In this document: piece by piece, positions 32,078 to 40,233 of the stretch
How the letters are laid out: each line of letters opens with the position of its first letter
Position numbering within the stretch: position 1 is the first letter of the stretch
Origin: Setomelanomma holmii
Lineage: Eukaryota; Ascomycota; Dothideomycetes; Pleosporales; Phaeosphaeriaceae
Length of the DNA stretch: 40,233 bases
Reading direction: 5' to 3'
NCBI GenBank assembly: GCA_010015745.1
Contig: ML978338.1
Location: 1 to 40,233 of the forward strand
The notes under the pieces: generated by a model
The model's input: only the letters and a program-made list of their open reading frames with translations
What the model was told of the DNA's origin: nothing
Database searches by the model: none
Made by a program: the position numbers and the translations under genes

Positions 32078-33813
32078 ATGACGTCGACCCGAGCCCGAGT
32101 TCGGGTGTGCGCTATGCTCGCCATGGCTCTCGACGGCCTCGGCTGCGCCATGACCAAAGCCTCACAGACTTTCCTCATCGAGCAGGCCCTCTGTCGCGCC
32201 TTCTACGCGGGGCACGACCCCGACGTCGTGGGCCCTGATGGTGACGATCCCGAAGCCATGTGCAAGACCGAGACGCTGCAGTCACAGGTCGCTGTCTTCG
32301 CTGTCACGCTCGACTTCTCCATCCTCGTCACCGGTGCGCAACTTAGCTGGTTCCCCCACCCCCGTGTTCTCCCGTTGACCACGACGTACAGGCTTCCTGG
32401 TTGGTCCCATCTACACTCGGTTGGCATCCATCGTTGGCAAGAGGAATGTTCTTCTCCTCAACACGACCAGTTTTGCCTTGCGCATGGCGTGGTATGCCAG
32501 TGTGTGTAAGTAGCCTGCCCGCCCTATGCCGCGTCGCCCAGCCTGCTAATGGTCGCGCCGCCTCATAGTCTACTTCCACAACGGTATCCAGGATGTCCGC
32601 TGGGTGCTCCTCTCCTGCGTCTTTGATCTGTCTGGTGGTGGCTTGCCGATGCGCGAGATCCTCCTCTACCTCTACGTCGCTGAGAGCGTCCCTGGGGACG
32701 GCATGTGAGTACACATCGTTTGCCCCCTCGTCCTTTCATCTCCGCTACGGCTCTACTCCCGCCAAGACACGATGTCCTGGTGCTGACCACGGGCGGAACC
32801 CTACTAGGATGGGCACTTTCAACCTCCTCACCGCCATCCTGATAGGGACCATGTCGCTCGGCACTTTCGTCAGCGCCCGCCTCCTCAATGTTAACGTCTT
32901 CATCACCTGCGGCTTGGTCGTCGGCGTCTACATCGTGCTGGTGCCGCTCATCGCCCTGTTTCCCCGCGACCACCCCGCGCCGAGGCAGACCCACAGCACG
33001 GATGACGCCTCGGTGGAGGAGCGTCGCTCCCTGATGTCGGCCAACGCCCTGGCGACGTCGTTGCCGCCCGGTGCCCCTTCTTTCCAAGTGGCGGGACACG
33101 GCAGCGCCCTGGAGACGCACAAGACGCCAAAGGGAACCGTCCCGACCATGTTCCGCGCGCTGCTGCGTGCCGCCACGGTCGATCTCGGTCTTTCTATCAA
33201 GCTCGTCGTCCAGACGGTCCGCCATCCTTTCACGCGTCCGGTCATGATACTGCACTTCGGGACCACGCTGGCTTCATGCATCTCTCTGACCACGCAGCAG
33301 TGGGCGTCGGGCACCTTCCACGCAGGCCTCTCCAACATCGACAAGGTCACGGCCATGGAGCAGATCGTCTCGGCCGTGACCCTCCTCGCCCTACCCGCGC
33401 TGGCGAGGTACCTCCTCCACCCACGCTTACGCACCAAGGAGGCCGTGGACTTTTGGGTCATCGTGGGCAGTCTGCTGGCGAGCATCGCAGGCGTCCTGAT
33501 CATCGCTACAGCGCCGTCGCTGGCGGTCTACGCGGTGGGTGTCGCCGTTGCCGCCACGGGCATCGGCGTGTCGGATGCTCTGCGCTCCTTCGCCACCAAC
33601 GCCCTGTCCGACAAGGACCTGGTCCAGAGGCTCTACATGAGCATCCGCACCGTCCAGACGCTGGCGGCCATTATCGGGGCGCCGTTGTGGTCAGGCTTCT
33701 TTGTGTGGTTGCTAGATCACCCAAATCTCTCTCGCGGTTCCCTGTACCTGGGGAATGCCTTTTTGACCTTCGTCTGTCTTCTACTCGCTATGTCCCTGCG
33801 GCGGTCCAGGTAG
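32078..33813 (+). CDS. Major facilitator superfamily (MFS) transporter, 503 aa
   Basis: This is a membrane carrier of the 12-helix MFS type, likely an exporter of the cluster product. Exons are 32078-32333, 32392-32505, 32569-32704 and 32808-33813; introns of 58, 63 and 103 nt have CTRAY-like branch sites (TTGACC, GCTAAT, GCTGACC). They keep frame (phases 1, 1, 2) and give 503 residues. The N-terminus opens with a hydrophobic helix and the FLIEQALCRAFY segment common in fungal MFS proteins. Across intron 1 the second helix continues into GPIYTRLASIVGKRNVLLL (residues 90-108), a motif-A-like loop. Several hydrophobic helices follow, including ILIGTMSLGTF and ALATVGV-like stretches near the C-terminus. 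Downstream of the dioxygenase and on the same strand, it may share cluster regulation. The substrate cannot be read from the sequence. Confidence 0.85.
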
Positions 33814-34087
33814 CACGACAGGTACTGCTCTCGGGCGTTCATGAGTGGATATGTCTCAACTTTGGCATCATACTCCGTCATCGGATATCCCGGTGTCTCC
33901 TTTCATCCGCTCCCCTTCTGCTTCTTCGTCCTTTGCTTTTTGCAGGGTGTTCTTTCCTTTTTCTTTTCCTAACTTCCACAGGCTTTGGGACGAAGTTATA
34001 CGTAAGGGACCGCCAAAAAGAGTATAGATCTAGTGTCACTTAGGATAAATGTTGGTGATCAACAGAAAAGGGAGAACTGGTTGATTA
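33814..34087. other. Transporter 3' flank, no gene
   Basis: The stretch is pyrimidine-rich (runs of TTTC and CTTT between 33900 and 33980), consistent with a 3' UTR. No coding frame with recognisable motifs continues here. Confidence 0.5.
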
Positions 34088-34229
34088 CTATAGACCACAG
34101 TTGTCAACAATCAATCGATAGGCAGATTGGTTACCCAATCAGGAGACAAAAGACCACAATAAGGTCCGTGGCGGGCCTATTTAGGTAATCAATCTGCCTA
34201 TCGATTGATTGTTGACAACTGTGCTATAG
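34088..34229. mobile_element. Hairpin MITE-like element with ~46-bp terminal inverted repeats
   Basis: The left arm (34088-34135) and right arm (34184-34229) are near-perfect inverted repeats. Starting from CTATAG at the outside, they match through CACAGTTGTCAACAATCAAT and on to GGCAGATTGGTTACC, differing by a 2-bp indel (AC after CTATAG) and one C/T change. About 48 bp separate the arms, so the single strand can form a long hairpin. There is no coding capacity, as expected for a MITE. The target duplication is unclear because CTATAG is itself palindromic; TA is possible. Confidence 0.85.
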
Positions 34230-34507
34230 ACTGGAGTCAGAAGAGTTTATATACATGAGAAGAGGAGGAGTCGAAGCTTCTAGAGTACCGACATGTGACC
34301 TGTGAGTTATAAGTAGAACCTTCAAGAACAGTTCACATGCTTGGCTAACAATAAAGCTAAATTATTTCAGGTACTGTGGTGGTTTAGGTTGTGACCAGAC
34401 ATGTCAACAAACAAGTATACTTGGAAATACAGAGCTTCGTTGCCTAATACTTGAGGTTCTCTCAAATCAAGTATCGTTGGTGTAAATCCTCAAGTAAATC
34501 AAGCATA
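34230..34507. other. AT-rich spacer, no gene
   Basis: I see no gene or clear repeat here, only short scattered copies of CAAGTA/TACTTG. It separates the hairpin element from the nested transposons. Confidence 0.45.
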
Positions 34508-34910
34508 GATAGATGATATACTTGCAGTATTTGAAGTATTTGATCTTTTTAAGTGTAACGTACTTAACGGTCGAGTCGCCCACCTTGCCAAGCCCCCACC
34601 AAAATCTATCGTCACTTACAGTAGAAATCGCAACACCACAGTAGAAGACAGTCCTGTACAGTATTGTATAGTACTCTACATTAATTAGAGACTATTTCTA
34701 CTTCTTGTTTACATATGCGCAGGTTGTGCCTAGCCTCGCTGCAGCGTCTACAGCGCCTTTAAGTTAGCTTACTGCCCTTAGCGCGCGCGCTCTTTTTTGC
34801 CTTCTTTCTATTACTACGCGCTGCAAACTCCTCTAAGGTAGTTAAGCGCACGCTCTCTTTAGATGTAAAGACTTTTTCTGCCTATACACGTTTTCTCTTA
34901 CGTGCTTTAT

Positions 34911-35198
34911 TGTAACGAGCTCTCGTTACATGAGATCGAAGGTCGGAGCACAGATGGCACCTGCGTTATCTTTGGGAAATTGACTGGAAGCACTCCGACT
35001 AGCGTCCGACTCCCCCTCGACCTCTATATTTAAAGGAGCATCATGAGTAGATAGCATGGTCAAGTTTCTCTTGTCCTTTCGTACCAGACCTATAGGTGTA
35101 GAGGCAATCCATTGTATTCGTGTCCCAACGCGCACTCCCATATGCCTCTGAGTTGAATCACACCACATTCGGACCCTTTACCTACCTGCGTCGTTACA
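34911..35198 (+). mobile_element. Solo LTR nested in the Fot1-like transposon, TSD TTTAT
   Basis: The 288-bp unit starts TGTAACGAG and ends CGTTACA, so it has the TG...CA ends and a 7-bp terminal inverted repeat typical of LTRs. It is flanked by a perfect 5-bp duplication, TTTAT, at 34906-34910 and 35199-35203. No internal retrotransposon sequence is present, so it is a solo LTR left by recombination. Its last ~72 bp match the sequence at the start of the window. It is visibly less AT-rich than the RIP-altered transposon around it, so it may have arrived after RIP or been too short for it. Confidence 0.88.
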
Positions 35199-35203
35199 TT
35201 TAT

Positions 35204-36800
35204 AGCGTAAGGCAGCCTTATTAGCATCTTAAAGCTGCTTAACTTAGTTACTTATTAATACTATAGAATACGCTATTATCTTAGCGCCTTTACTAAGCTT
35301 TTTAACTGCGTTAACTATAGAAGAAGGCAAGCTATGTATATGCCTTTAAATTCTCTCTCTAATTAGCGTTAATTGCGACTTAAATTCTAGATAATTACTT
35401 AGTGTTTTAGACACCTAGGTAGCAATGTTAACAGCAGGTAGAGTAGATGTACAAAGGCAGACGTCTATCTTTAATATCACTGCCTCTAGGTTAAGTAGAA
35501 CTAAGCTAGCGCCTTAAAAGCTTCTCTAGATATTACTTTTAGTAATAGCCTTCTTAAAAGTAGTAATAAAGTAGAGTAAAAACTTAAGATTAGTAATATA
35601 GTTAATTCTATTGCGCATTGAGTTCTTAGCTTAGCGCCTGTACGCTGTCTCTAAAGGCGAGAAATAACCTACATTAAGAGGCTGCAGAAGGTGCAATAAG
35701 TAGAGAGGCATATAGAGAGTAACAATGTTGTTATCCTTGCAGTATTGCTAAAAGTTAAGCAAGTTGTAGCTCTCGTAGCCGTTAATATAGAGGAAACGTA
35801 CTATGCCTATAGTACGTTTTTTTGTATAAGCGTTAAAGTGCTTTAACTACTTAAGACTAAGCGCATGTAACAGGCTGGGCCTGGGTTGGAGCCTCGGCTG
35901 AGAAGCCTCGGAGAACCTCCGCAGTACTCCGAGAAGCCCCGGAGCTACTACGGAAAAGGCAAGGCCTCCTCCAAAGCTACAAAACTTTCTCTAGAGAGAA
36001 CAGCGCTCTCTAGTTAGTTCACTCTGATTATTACTTGGCATTAGTCTCTTGATCAGCCTGCTTCAGCGCATTTGTTGTCTAACTGTTCTTAGAGACTGCA
36101 ATAGCCTAGTCTAAAGGCAGGCTCTCCTCCTCGTACTAGGCGGAGAGGTGGTTCTTGCCTTAGAAGATAACGAAGGGTAGGATCGCCTACCTAGTCGCAT
36201 TAATGCCTTAGATAACAGTAGTCTACTCTTAATTACTCTGCTGTACTGTCTTTAGCTATTTTTAACGCTTAGAGCCTGTAACTACAGCTTTAACTATTAT
36301 TATGCCTATTATAAAGCTAGACTCGTTAAAGTTATATAAGTCTTTATTAAGGATGCTGTACTTAGCCTTTATATTCTGTATAAGGCAGAACTAGCCTTGT
36401 ACAGCCTTAGGATCTTCGCAGAGAGCTCTTCTATAATCGTACCTACAATTAAAACTAACTCTAAGCTTAGAGTAACGTTTATTAAAGTCGTTAGCCTAGT
36501 AGATGCCTACTAGCCGCTAGTTGCGCACCTTAAGTAGTTAATTAGCTATATCCTTCACAGCGCTAAGCCTAGGCGGGAATCCTCGCCTGTTAAGACTAAG
36601 TATATCCTAAATAATTACGTCTTTCTCTAGTAGACTTAGCTATCTTCTGTTAGGCGTACAATCGCGTTAAGACGTAAGTCTAGCGCGTTAGTCGCCTAGT
36701 GTTGTTTAAGGAACGTTCTAGATCGCAGCAGCGCGTTGTTTAGAGAGGTTCGCGTCTTGTTTAATAGCTTAAAGCGCAAGCTGTATTTGAGTCTCTTTCA
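35204..36800 (-). pseudogene. RIP-killed Fot1/pogo transposase relic
   Basis: Read on the minus strand, the order of family motifs is kept: an N-terminal KETQIQLALQAIK start near 36795, a GFPPRLSAVKDIAN block, YDYRRALCEDPKAVQG (36392-36442), a DETGF-like FNESSF near 36320, INATR, then after a gap HFNAYTK and an LLQPLNVGYFSPL block. The frame is interrupted many times by TAG where the family has Trp or Gln, and the catalytic DGHxSH region reads INGYES. This is the signature of C-to-T changes by RIP. A 198-bp insertion (35867-36064) splits the coding region. It is non-functional. Confidence 0.82.
35867..36064. mobile_element. 198-bp insertion with 7-bp target duplication (MITE-like)
   Basis: The segment breaks the transposase relic exactly between two family-conserved blocks and is flanked by AGCGCAT at 35860-35866 and 36065-36071. 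Its ends read GTAACAGGCTG and, in reverse complement, GAAGCAGGCTG, giving a short terminal inverted repeat with CAGGCTG in common. It is GC-rich at the left with a CTCGG/CCGAG self-complementary stretch, and it is too short to code for a transposase. The 7-bp (possibly 8-bp) duplication and CAG-type ends suggest a hAT-like non-autonomous element. Confidence 0.75.
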
Positions 36801-37034
36801 AAGAGAGTAAGTAGTTATATTATAGAGACATCACGTTGCTACTGTAGGTAATGATAGATTTTGGTGGGGGCTTGGCGGAGTGGCCGACTCAACCGTTAAG
36901 TACGTTATTCCCTATTGTCTCTACACTAAAAAAAGATAAAATACTTTAAATACTGCAAGTATATCTTCTATCGTCGCGGTGGTGAACAGTGCGCATGCAG
37001 GAAGAATTGAAGAATTGAACTGAGGTTCTATTGT

Positions 37035-37054
37035 GTATGTATGTATGTATGTAT
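37035..37054. repeat. (GTAT)5 simple repeat, 3' tail of the LINE
   Basis: Five perfect GTAT units lie at the end of the LINE homology. On the minus strand they read as an ATAC tail, the kind of simple-repeat 3' end found on fungal LINEs, so they mark the 3' terminus of the element. Confidence 0.75.
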
Positions 37055-37900
37055 TGTTTAACGTCCTATGAAAGCCTCCCAGGGGTTATGAAAGACGGGT
37101 AGCGCCCTGACTAGTCAGGTGCTCCTATTCTTTGGGTGTTGGCAGTGTGTGCAGTCTGGTAGGGTAATTTCCGCCAGTTGAAAAGACTCTATCTAGGTTC
37201 TGGGCCATAGGGCCAGGGATGTGTTGAGCAATAAAGCAGAGCTCTTGTTCTAGGGCTAGTGGGCCTAGGGCGTTAGCATTAAAGCTAGGGGAGGGGGTAT
37301 AAAGGTGACAAATGAGAGGGCTTGTGTGTTATGTTTCTTCTTGCAGAAGGGATAAGTGAGGGACTAATTAGCACACTTGAGTGGCCTTGGCCGCTTAGTG
37401 CTGTGCTTTGTAATGCTGCAACTTTGACAGGGTCACAAATAGGCAGCTTCAGCTGCTCATTGCTGTATTTTGGCGTGCTAGACTATTCTGGTAGATACCT
37501 GGGATTATCGCCGGCAGATTGATGTGAAGTACTTAGTGGTCTCTAAGAGTGTTTTGAAGTGTTCAGGCTCAGTAAGTAGAACCTTGAGGTATCTGACAGC
37601 CTCTTCAATGTTGCTTAGGGGGCTGAAGGGTCAGAGCGGCCACCTGCTAAAAGAGCGTCTTGTCTTTCTGCAGAAGAGCATATGCTTAGGTGTTTTAAGT
37701 CGCCCACAAGAGCAGTTCAATTCAGCTGTGTTGTGTTTGAATTTGATGTAGTACCATGCAAAGTCCCCGTGTCGTGTCCGGATAGCCAGCAGATGGGCAA
37801 GGATAGGGCGCGGCAGCGTCAGTTCGATTAGTGTCTTTATAGTTTGATAGGGTAGTTCCTATTGCTGGTACTAGGCTGACATTTGCATCCGCTTTTGATC

Positions 37901-38095
37901 CTACCAGCGCTGCCTAGCAGCGTTGAGCAGGGACTTAGCGATTGAACGTATCCCAGATGCTGTCGGTTCCGCAGCCATGCTATAAGGCTGGCTGGGTGCT
38001 TTTGCTTTAGTATCAGCAAGGCGGTCTGCTGCCTCATTCCTAATAATCCTAGTGTGGCCTGGCGACCAGCGCACTTGTATGTTAAAGACTGCCAT
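37901..38095 (-). pseudogene. LINE RNase H fragment
   Basis: The 64-codon frame has the RNase H motif around WSPGHTRIIRNEAADRLAD, with the His and Asp expected in the last part of the fold. A frame in the neighbouring register (37837-38178) covers the same DNA and is a shadow. The preceding acidic residue (FDAEAVGA) is still visible near 38260. It ends in TAG and belongs to the LINE above. Confidence 0.8.
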
Positions 38096-39618
38096 TGCTG
38101 TCTGGCACTTAAGGAATGCCTACTGTGACGATGTGAGAGCGTTGCCCCGTATACACCAGATAACTGACGTTGAGTCAATACACATCCATAGCCTGCGATG
38201 GCGATGAGGGGCTAGTCTAATAGCGTGCTGGAGACCTCTCTATGCACCTACTGCTTCAGCATCGAACACATAGGATTGGGGATTAAGTGACCCCCTCCCT
38301 GTGGCAATCTGGGTCTGGGCCTGGTATATAGCATAGCTATAGGTGACAAAGCGTTCGCTGTTAATGCGTTGTTCTAATCTATCAGAGAAGATGGTGACGT
38401 CTTGGTAGGTAAGAGTATCCTACTACTTTGTGAATAATTTAGCGGCCTCAGCCTTAGCTATACTGTTTGTTAGATCGGTGCGGCACCCTAGAGAGTAGTG
38501 CGGCGCTATGAGGGTGTGTCTGGGGGTAGTAGGGAGGATCATCCCAAGTCTCTAGACTTTGGAATGCAGCTTCTGTAAACCTCTAGCTCCCCTACCCCTC
38601 TGTAATACTGGGATTTTGATCCTGGCTGTAAGTGGGTGATTCTTGTCGACTGTCTGAAGATGCAGAGCAAATCTCAGCTTTGCTTCTTCTAACGCAATAA
38701 GTGCTGATAGTAAGCCAGCGTCTCGAAATAGTGCCCACTCTAGGTAGGTTTTCTATGCAGGGAGGATGGCGCGAGCCGCAATAGTAAGCGTCTGGTTAAG
38801 GGCTTTAAGGTGCCAGCTAATCCTAGTGCTAACTATAGGCGGTAGATCTGATCAGTTAGTTAGAGTGTTCTTAGTGCAACCTTCATACCATACTTCTACT
38901 CTATAGAGGATGCATAGCATTATACAGGTAGTGACAGCTTTGCGAAGGGCTGAGGCTGGGGGGCTATAGACTGTGTTAGCAAGGCTGCGGATGTGATAGG
39001 CAACTTTGCAGGCTATCGCTGCTCTAGTTTCAACGTGTCTTTTAAAGTTAAGCTTTAATCAAACCAGACCCTAAGCTATCAGCAGGCGGGTTAGACTCCG
39101 TTGTGCTGATCTGTGGTTGGTGTAATAGTGAGGGTAGCGTCTACAACGCAAGGCGGAGAGTAGTTATCCTATTGCTTAGTGAGGTGCATTATTTCCAACT
39201 TTTCTGGTGCAAAGGCCACCTTGTTTGCTGCCCTCTACTCTTTAATAGCTTTGATATCTTCTGCTAGCAAGCGGACGTTTTTATCGAGAGAGTCAGAGGC
39301 CCGGTATAGGCAGACATCGTCAGCATATCTAAAGCAGCAGGTTGTGTCCTGGTTCAGAAGCTCTGCAAGGTATAGTGTGTAGAGGACTGGGGACAGTGGT
39401 GATCCTTGGGGTGTTCCGCAGGCAACAGTGTGGCACTAGGTGGTTTCCTTGCCTAATCTAACCCTGACTTTGCGATCTGTAAGGAAACTATTAACAAATT
39501 TAAGCACTAGATCTAGCCAGCCCTGCTTTGCCATGCGGTCGAGTAGTCGGTTCTTAAGGAGTGCGTCAAAGGCCCCCTGAACATCCATAGTAACCATAGT
39601 CACCTTCTTGCCTAATGC

Positions 39619-39993
39619 CTAAGCTCTTTGTGTATCATGTGTGAAGGATGCTAACAGGTCTATTGCAGAGCGTTTTGGGAGCGCGCCTACGTGCTGGGGG
39701 CTGAGTATCTTGTGGGTCATTGCGGTCCAGGCCAGCCGTCTTGCTACAAGCTGTTCCAGTCCTTTGCCTAGGCAGGATAAGAGGGCTATTAGGCGCATAG
39801 ATCGTAGGGAGGTACAGTCCTTCTTGCCGACCTTTAGTATCATAGCAACTTCAGCAGTTTTCCAGGCTGTAGGGAAATAGCAGAGCTCTAGGCACTTCTG
39901 AAAGATGGAGCGGATATAGGTCCTGACCTGAGCCCAGCAGGTCTTGAGAAGTCGGACGGTGATTCGGTCGGTACCTGGCGAGGTGCTAGACAC
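39619..39993 (-). pseudogene. LINE reverse transcriptase fragment (N-terminal RT motifs)
   Basis: This 124-codon open stretch holds the first RT motifs: the PGTDRI opening, a CLELCYFPTAWKTAEVAMI block, LRSMRLIALLSCLGKGLEQ and the IDLLASFTHDTQRA segment. It stops at a TAG where the family has Trp or Gln, and the RT continues in nearby frames (DVQGAFDALLKN near 39570, then YADD). It is a fragment of a dead ORF2, not a stand-alone gene. Confidence 0.82.
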
Positions 39994-40233
39994 CCTAATA
40001 GTGCTTCTCTCAACTTCTTCTATAGGGATGTGAGTGTCCTATGGAAGTTTATCTGGTGGTGATTCAGTAGGCCACACTAGTTCTGGCAGGTCATCGTCAG
40101 CGCTGAACCAGTCTAGGATTTCTACCCGCAGGGCCTCAGCCTTTGCTAGTGGGTCTGAGATAGTTTGGTTGTTAACAATAAGTGGGATGTCCTGCTGTCC
40201 TAGGGTGAGTTTGTGCCAGCCTAGCAGGCTGTA

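Larger units (their letters stand above)
34558..36905 (-). mobile_element. RIP-degraded Fot1/pogo-type DNA transposon, TA target duplication
   Basis: The terminal inverted repeats begin ACGTACTTAACGG and continue past AAGCCCCCACCAAAATCTATC for about 60 bp, at 34558 (left) and ending 36905 (right). TA dinucleotides (34556-34557 and 36906-36907) flank them as the Tc1/mariner target duplication. Removing the two nested insertions leaves ~1.85 kb, the usual size of Fot1-like elements. It encodes a dead transposase on the minus strand. Confidence 0.85.
34508..36972. mobile_element. Palindromic element arms split by a Fot1-like transposon
   Basis: Bases 34508-34557 and the reverse complement of 36908-36972 match closely: both start GATAGA(T/A)GATATAC, go on with TTGCAGTATTT, and reach an ATCTTTTT run. 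The arms lie immediately outside the TA duplications of the Fot1-like transposon, so they look like the two halves of a ~115-bp palindromic MITE interrupted by it. No target duplication of the palindrome was recognised. Confidence 0.6.
37035..40233 (-). mobile_element. Tad-like non-LTR retrotransposon (LINE), RIP-degraded, 5' end outside window
   Basis: On the minus strand a broken reverse transcriptase precedes an RNase H domain and a C-terminal Cys/His knuckle, the ORF2 order of Tad-type LINEs. The RT has SPGTDRITVRLLK near 39980, the catalytic YADD at 39316-39327 and GTPQGSPLSPVL near 39410. The RNase H frame (37901-38095) has VRWSPGHTRIIRNEAADRLA. A CSCG...H...C knuckle lies near 37710. 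Interrupting stops are nearly all TAG, as RIP of Trp and Gln codons would give. The element ends in the GTAT-repeat tail at 37035 and continues past 40233. Confidence 0.88.

Noticed and set aside
32593..33813. MFS gene as one uninterrupted 406-codon frame
   Set aside because: The 5' part of that frame reads through donor and acceptor sites and lacks MFS features. Splicing restores the missing helices and motif A.
34926..35168. 80-codon frame in the solo LTR
   Set aside because: It lies entirely within an LTR bounded by TG...CA and a target duplication and has no coding signature.
1..40233. CRISPR arrays, tRNA or rRNA genes
   Set aside because: No spaced identical repeats or cloverleaf-like sequences were seen on either strand. 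The only tandem arrays are the 21-bp and GTAT repeats described above.

Overview
The window looks like filamentous ascomycete DNA, probably a Sordariomycete and plausibly Hypocreales. The evidence is short spliceosomal introns (58-103 nt) with GT...CTRAY...AG signals, a multimodular fungal non-ribosomal peptide synthetase (NRPS), pogo/Fot1-type transposons, a Tad-like LINE, and transposon relics whose reading frames are broken mostly by TAG codons where Trp or Gln is expected, the footprint of repeat-induced point mutation (RIP). The genus cannot be fixed from the sequence alone.

Layout. 1-1300: the 3' end of an LTR (1-80), about 500 bp without a recognisable gene, and a decayed pogo/Fot1 transposase on the minus strand. 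1408-29719, minus strand: one giant NRPS gene. Four long open frames join through three phase-0 introns into a protein of about 9,349 residues with seven modules and a terminal condensation-like (CT) domain. Domain order is A1-T1-E1(dead) / C-A2-T2 / C-A3-T3 / C-A4-T4-E4 / C-A5-T5-E5(dead) / C-A6-T6-E6 / C-A7-T7 / CT. 29720-30584: divergent promoter region with three tandem 21-bp units and a TATA-like box. 30585-31683, plus strand: a four-exon Fe(II)/2-oxoglutarate dioxygenase of the PhyH/FtmOx1 type. 32078-33813, plus strand: a four-exon major facilitator transporter (503 residues). 34088-34229: a hairpin MITE-like element. 34508-36972: a nest of mobile elements made of a palindromic element, split by a RIP-degraded Fot1-like transposon (34558-36905, TA target duplication), which carries a solo LTR (34911-35198, TSD TTTAT) and a 198-bp TIR insertion (35867-36064). 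37035-40233: a RIP-degraded LINE that runs off the window.

How the genes fit together. The NRPS should assemble a heptapeptide and release it as a macrocycle through the CT domain. The dioxygenase is a natural candidate for hydroxylating a residue or a building block, and the transporter for exporting the product. Epimerisation domains with intact catalytic residues sit only in modules 4 and 6. Those of modules 1 and 5 have lost them, although the C domains that follow still look like those that follow E domains. The predicted stereochemical pattern is therefore (L or achiral)-L-L-D-(L or achiral)-D-L. As I recall it, this is the pattern of the Metarhizium cyclic heptapeptide serinocyclin (Acc-Hyp-Ser-D-HyLys-bAla-Ser-Ser, with two achiral residues and hydroxylated residues). 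The adenylation codes read from the sequence do not show three matching Ser pockets or an obvious beta-alanine pocket, so I treat serinocyclin as an architectural analogue and a testable hypothesis, not an identification.

The cluster is bracketed by the same kinds of mobile element on both sides (related LTRs and pogo-type relics). No transcription factor, stand-alone adenylating enzyme or precursor-supply enzyme is visible in the window.
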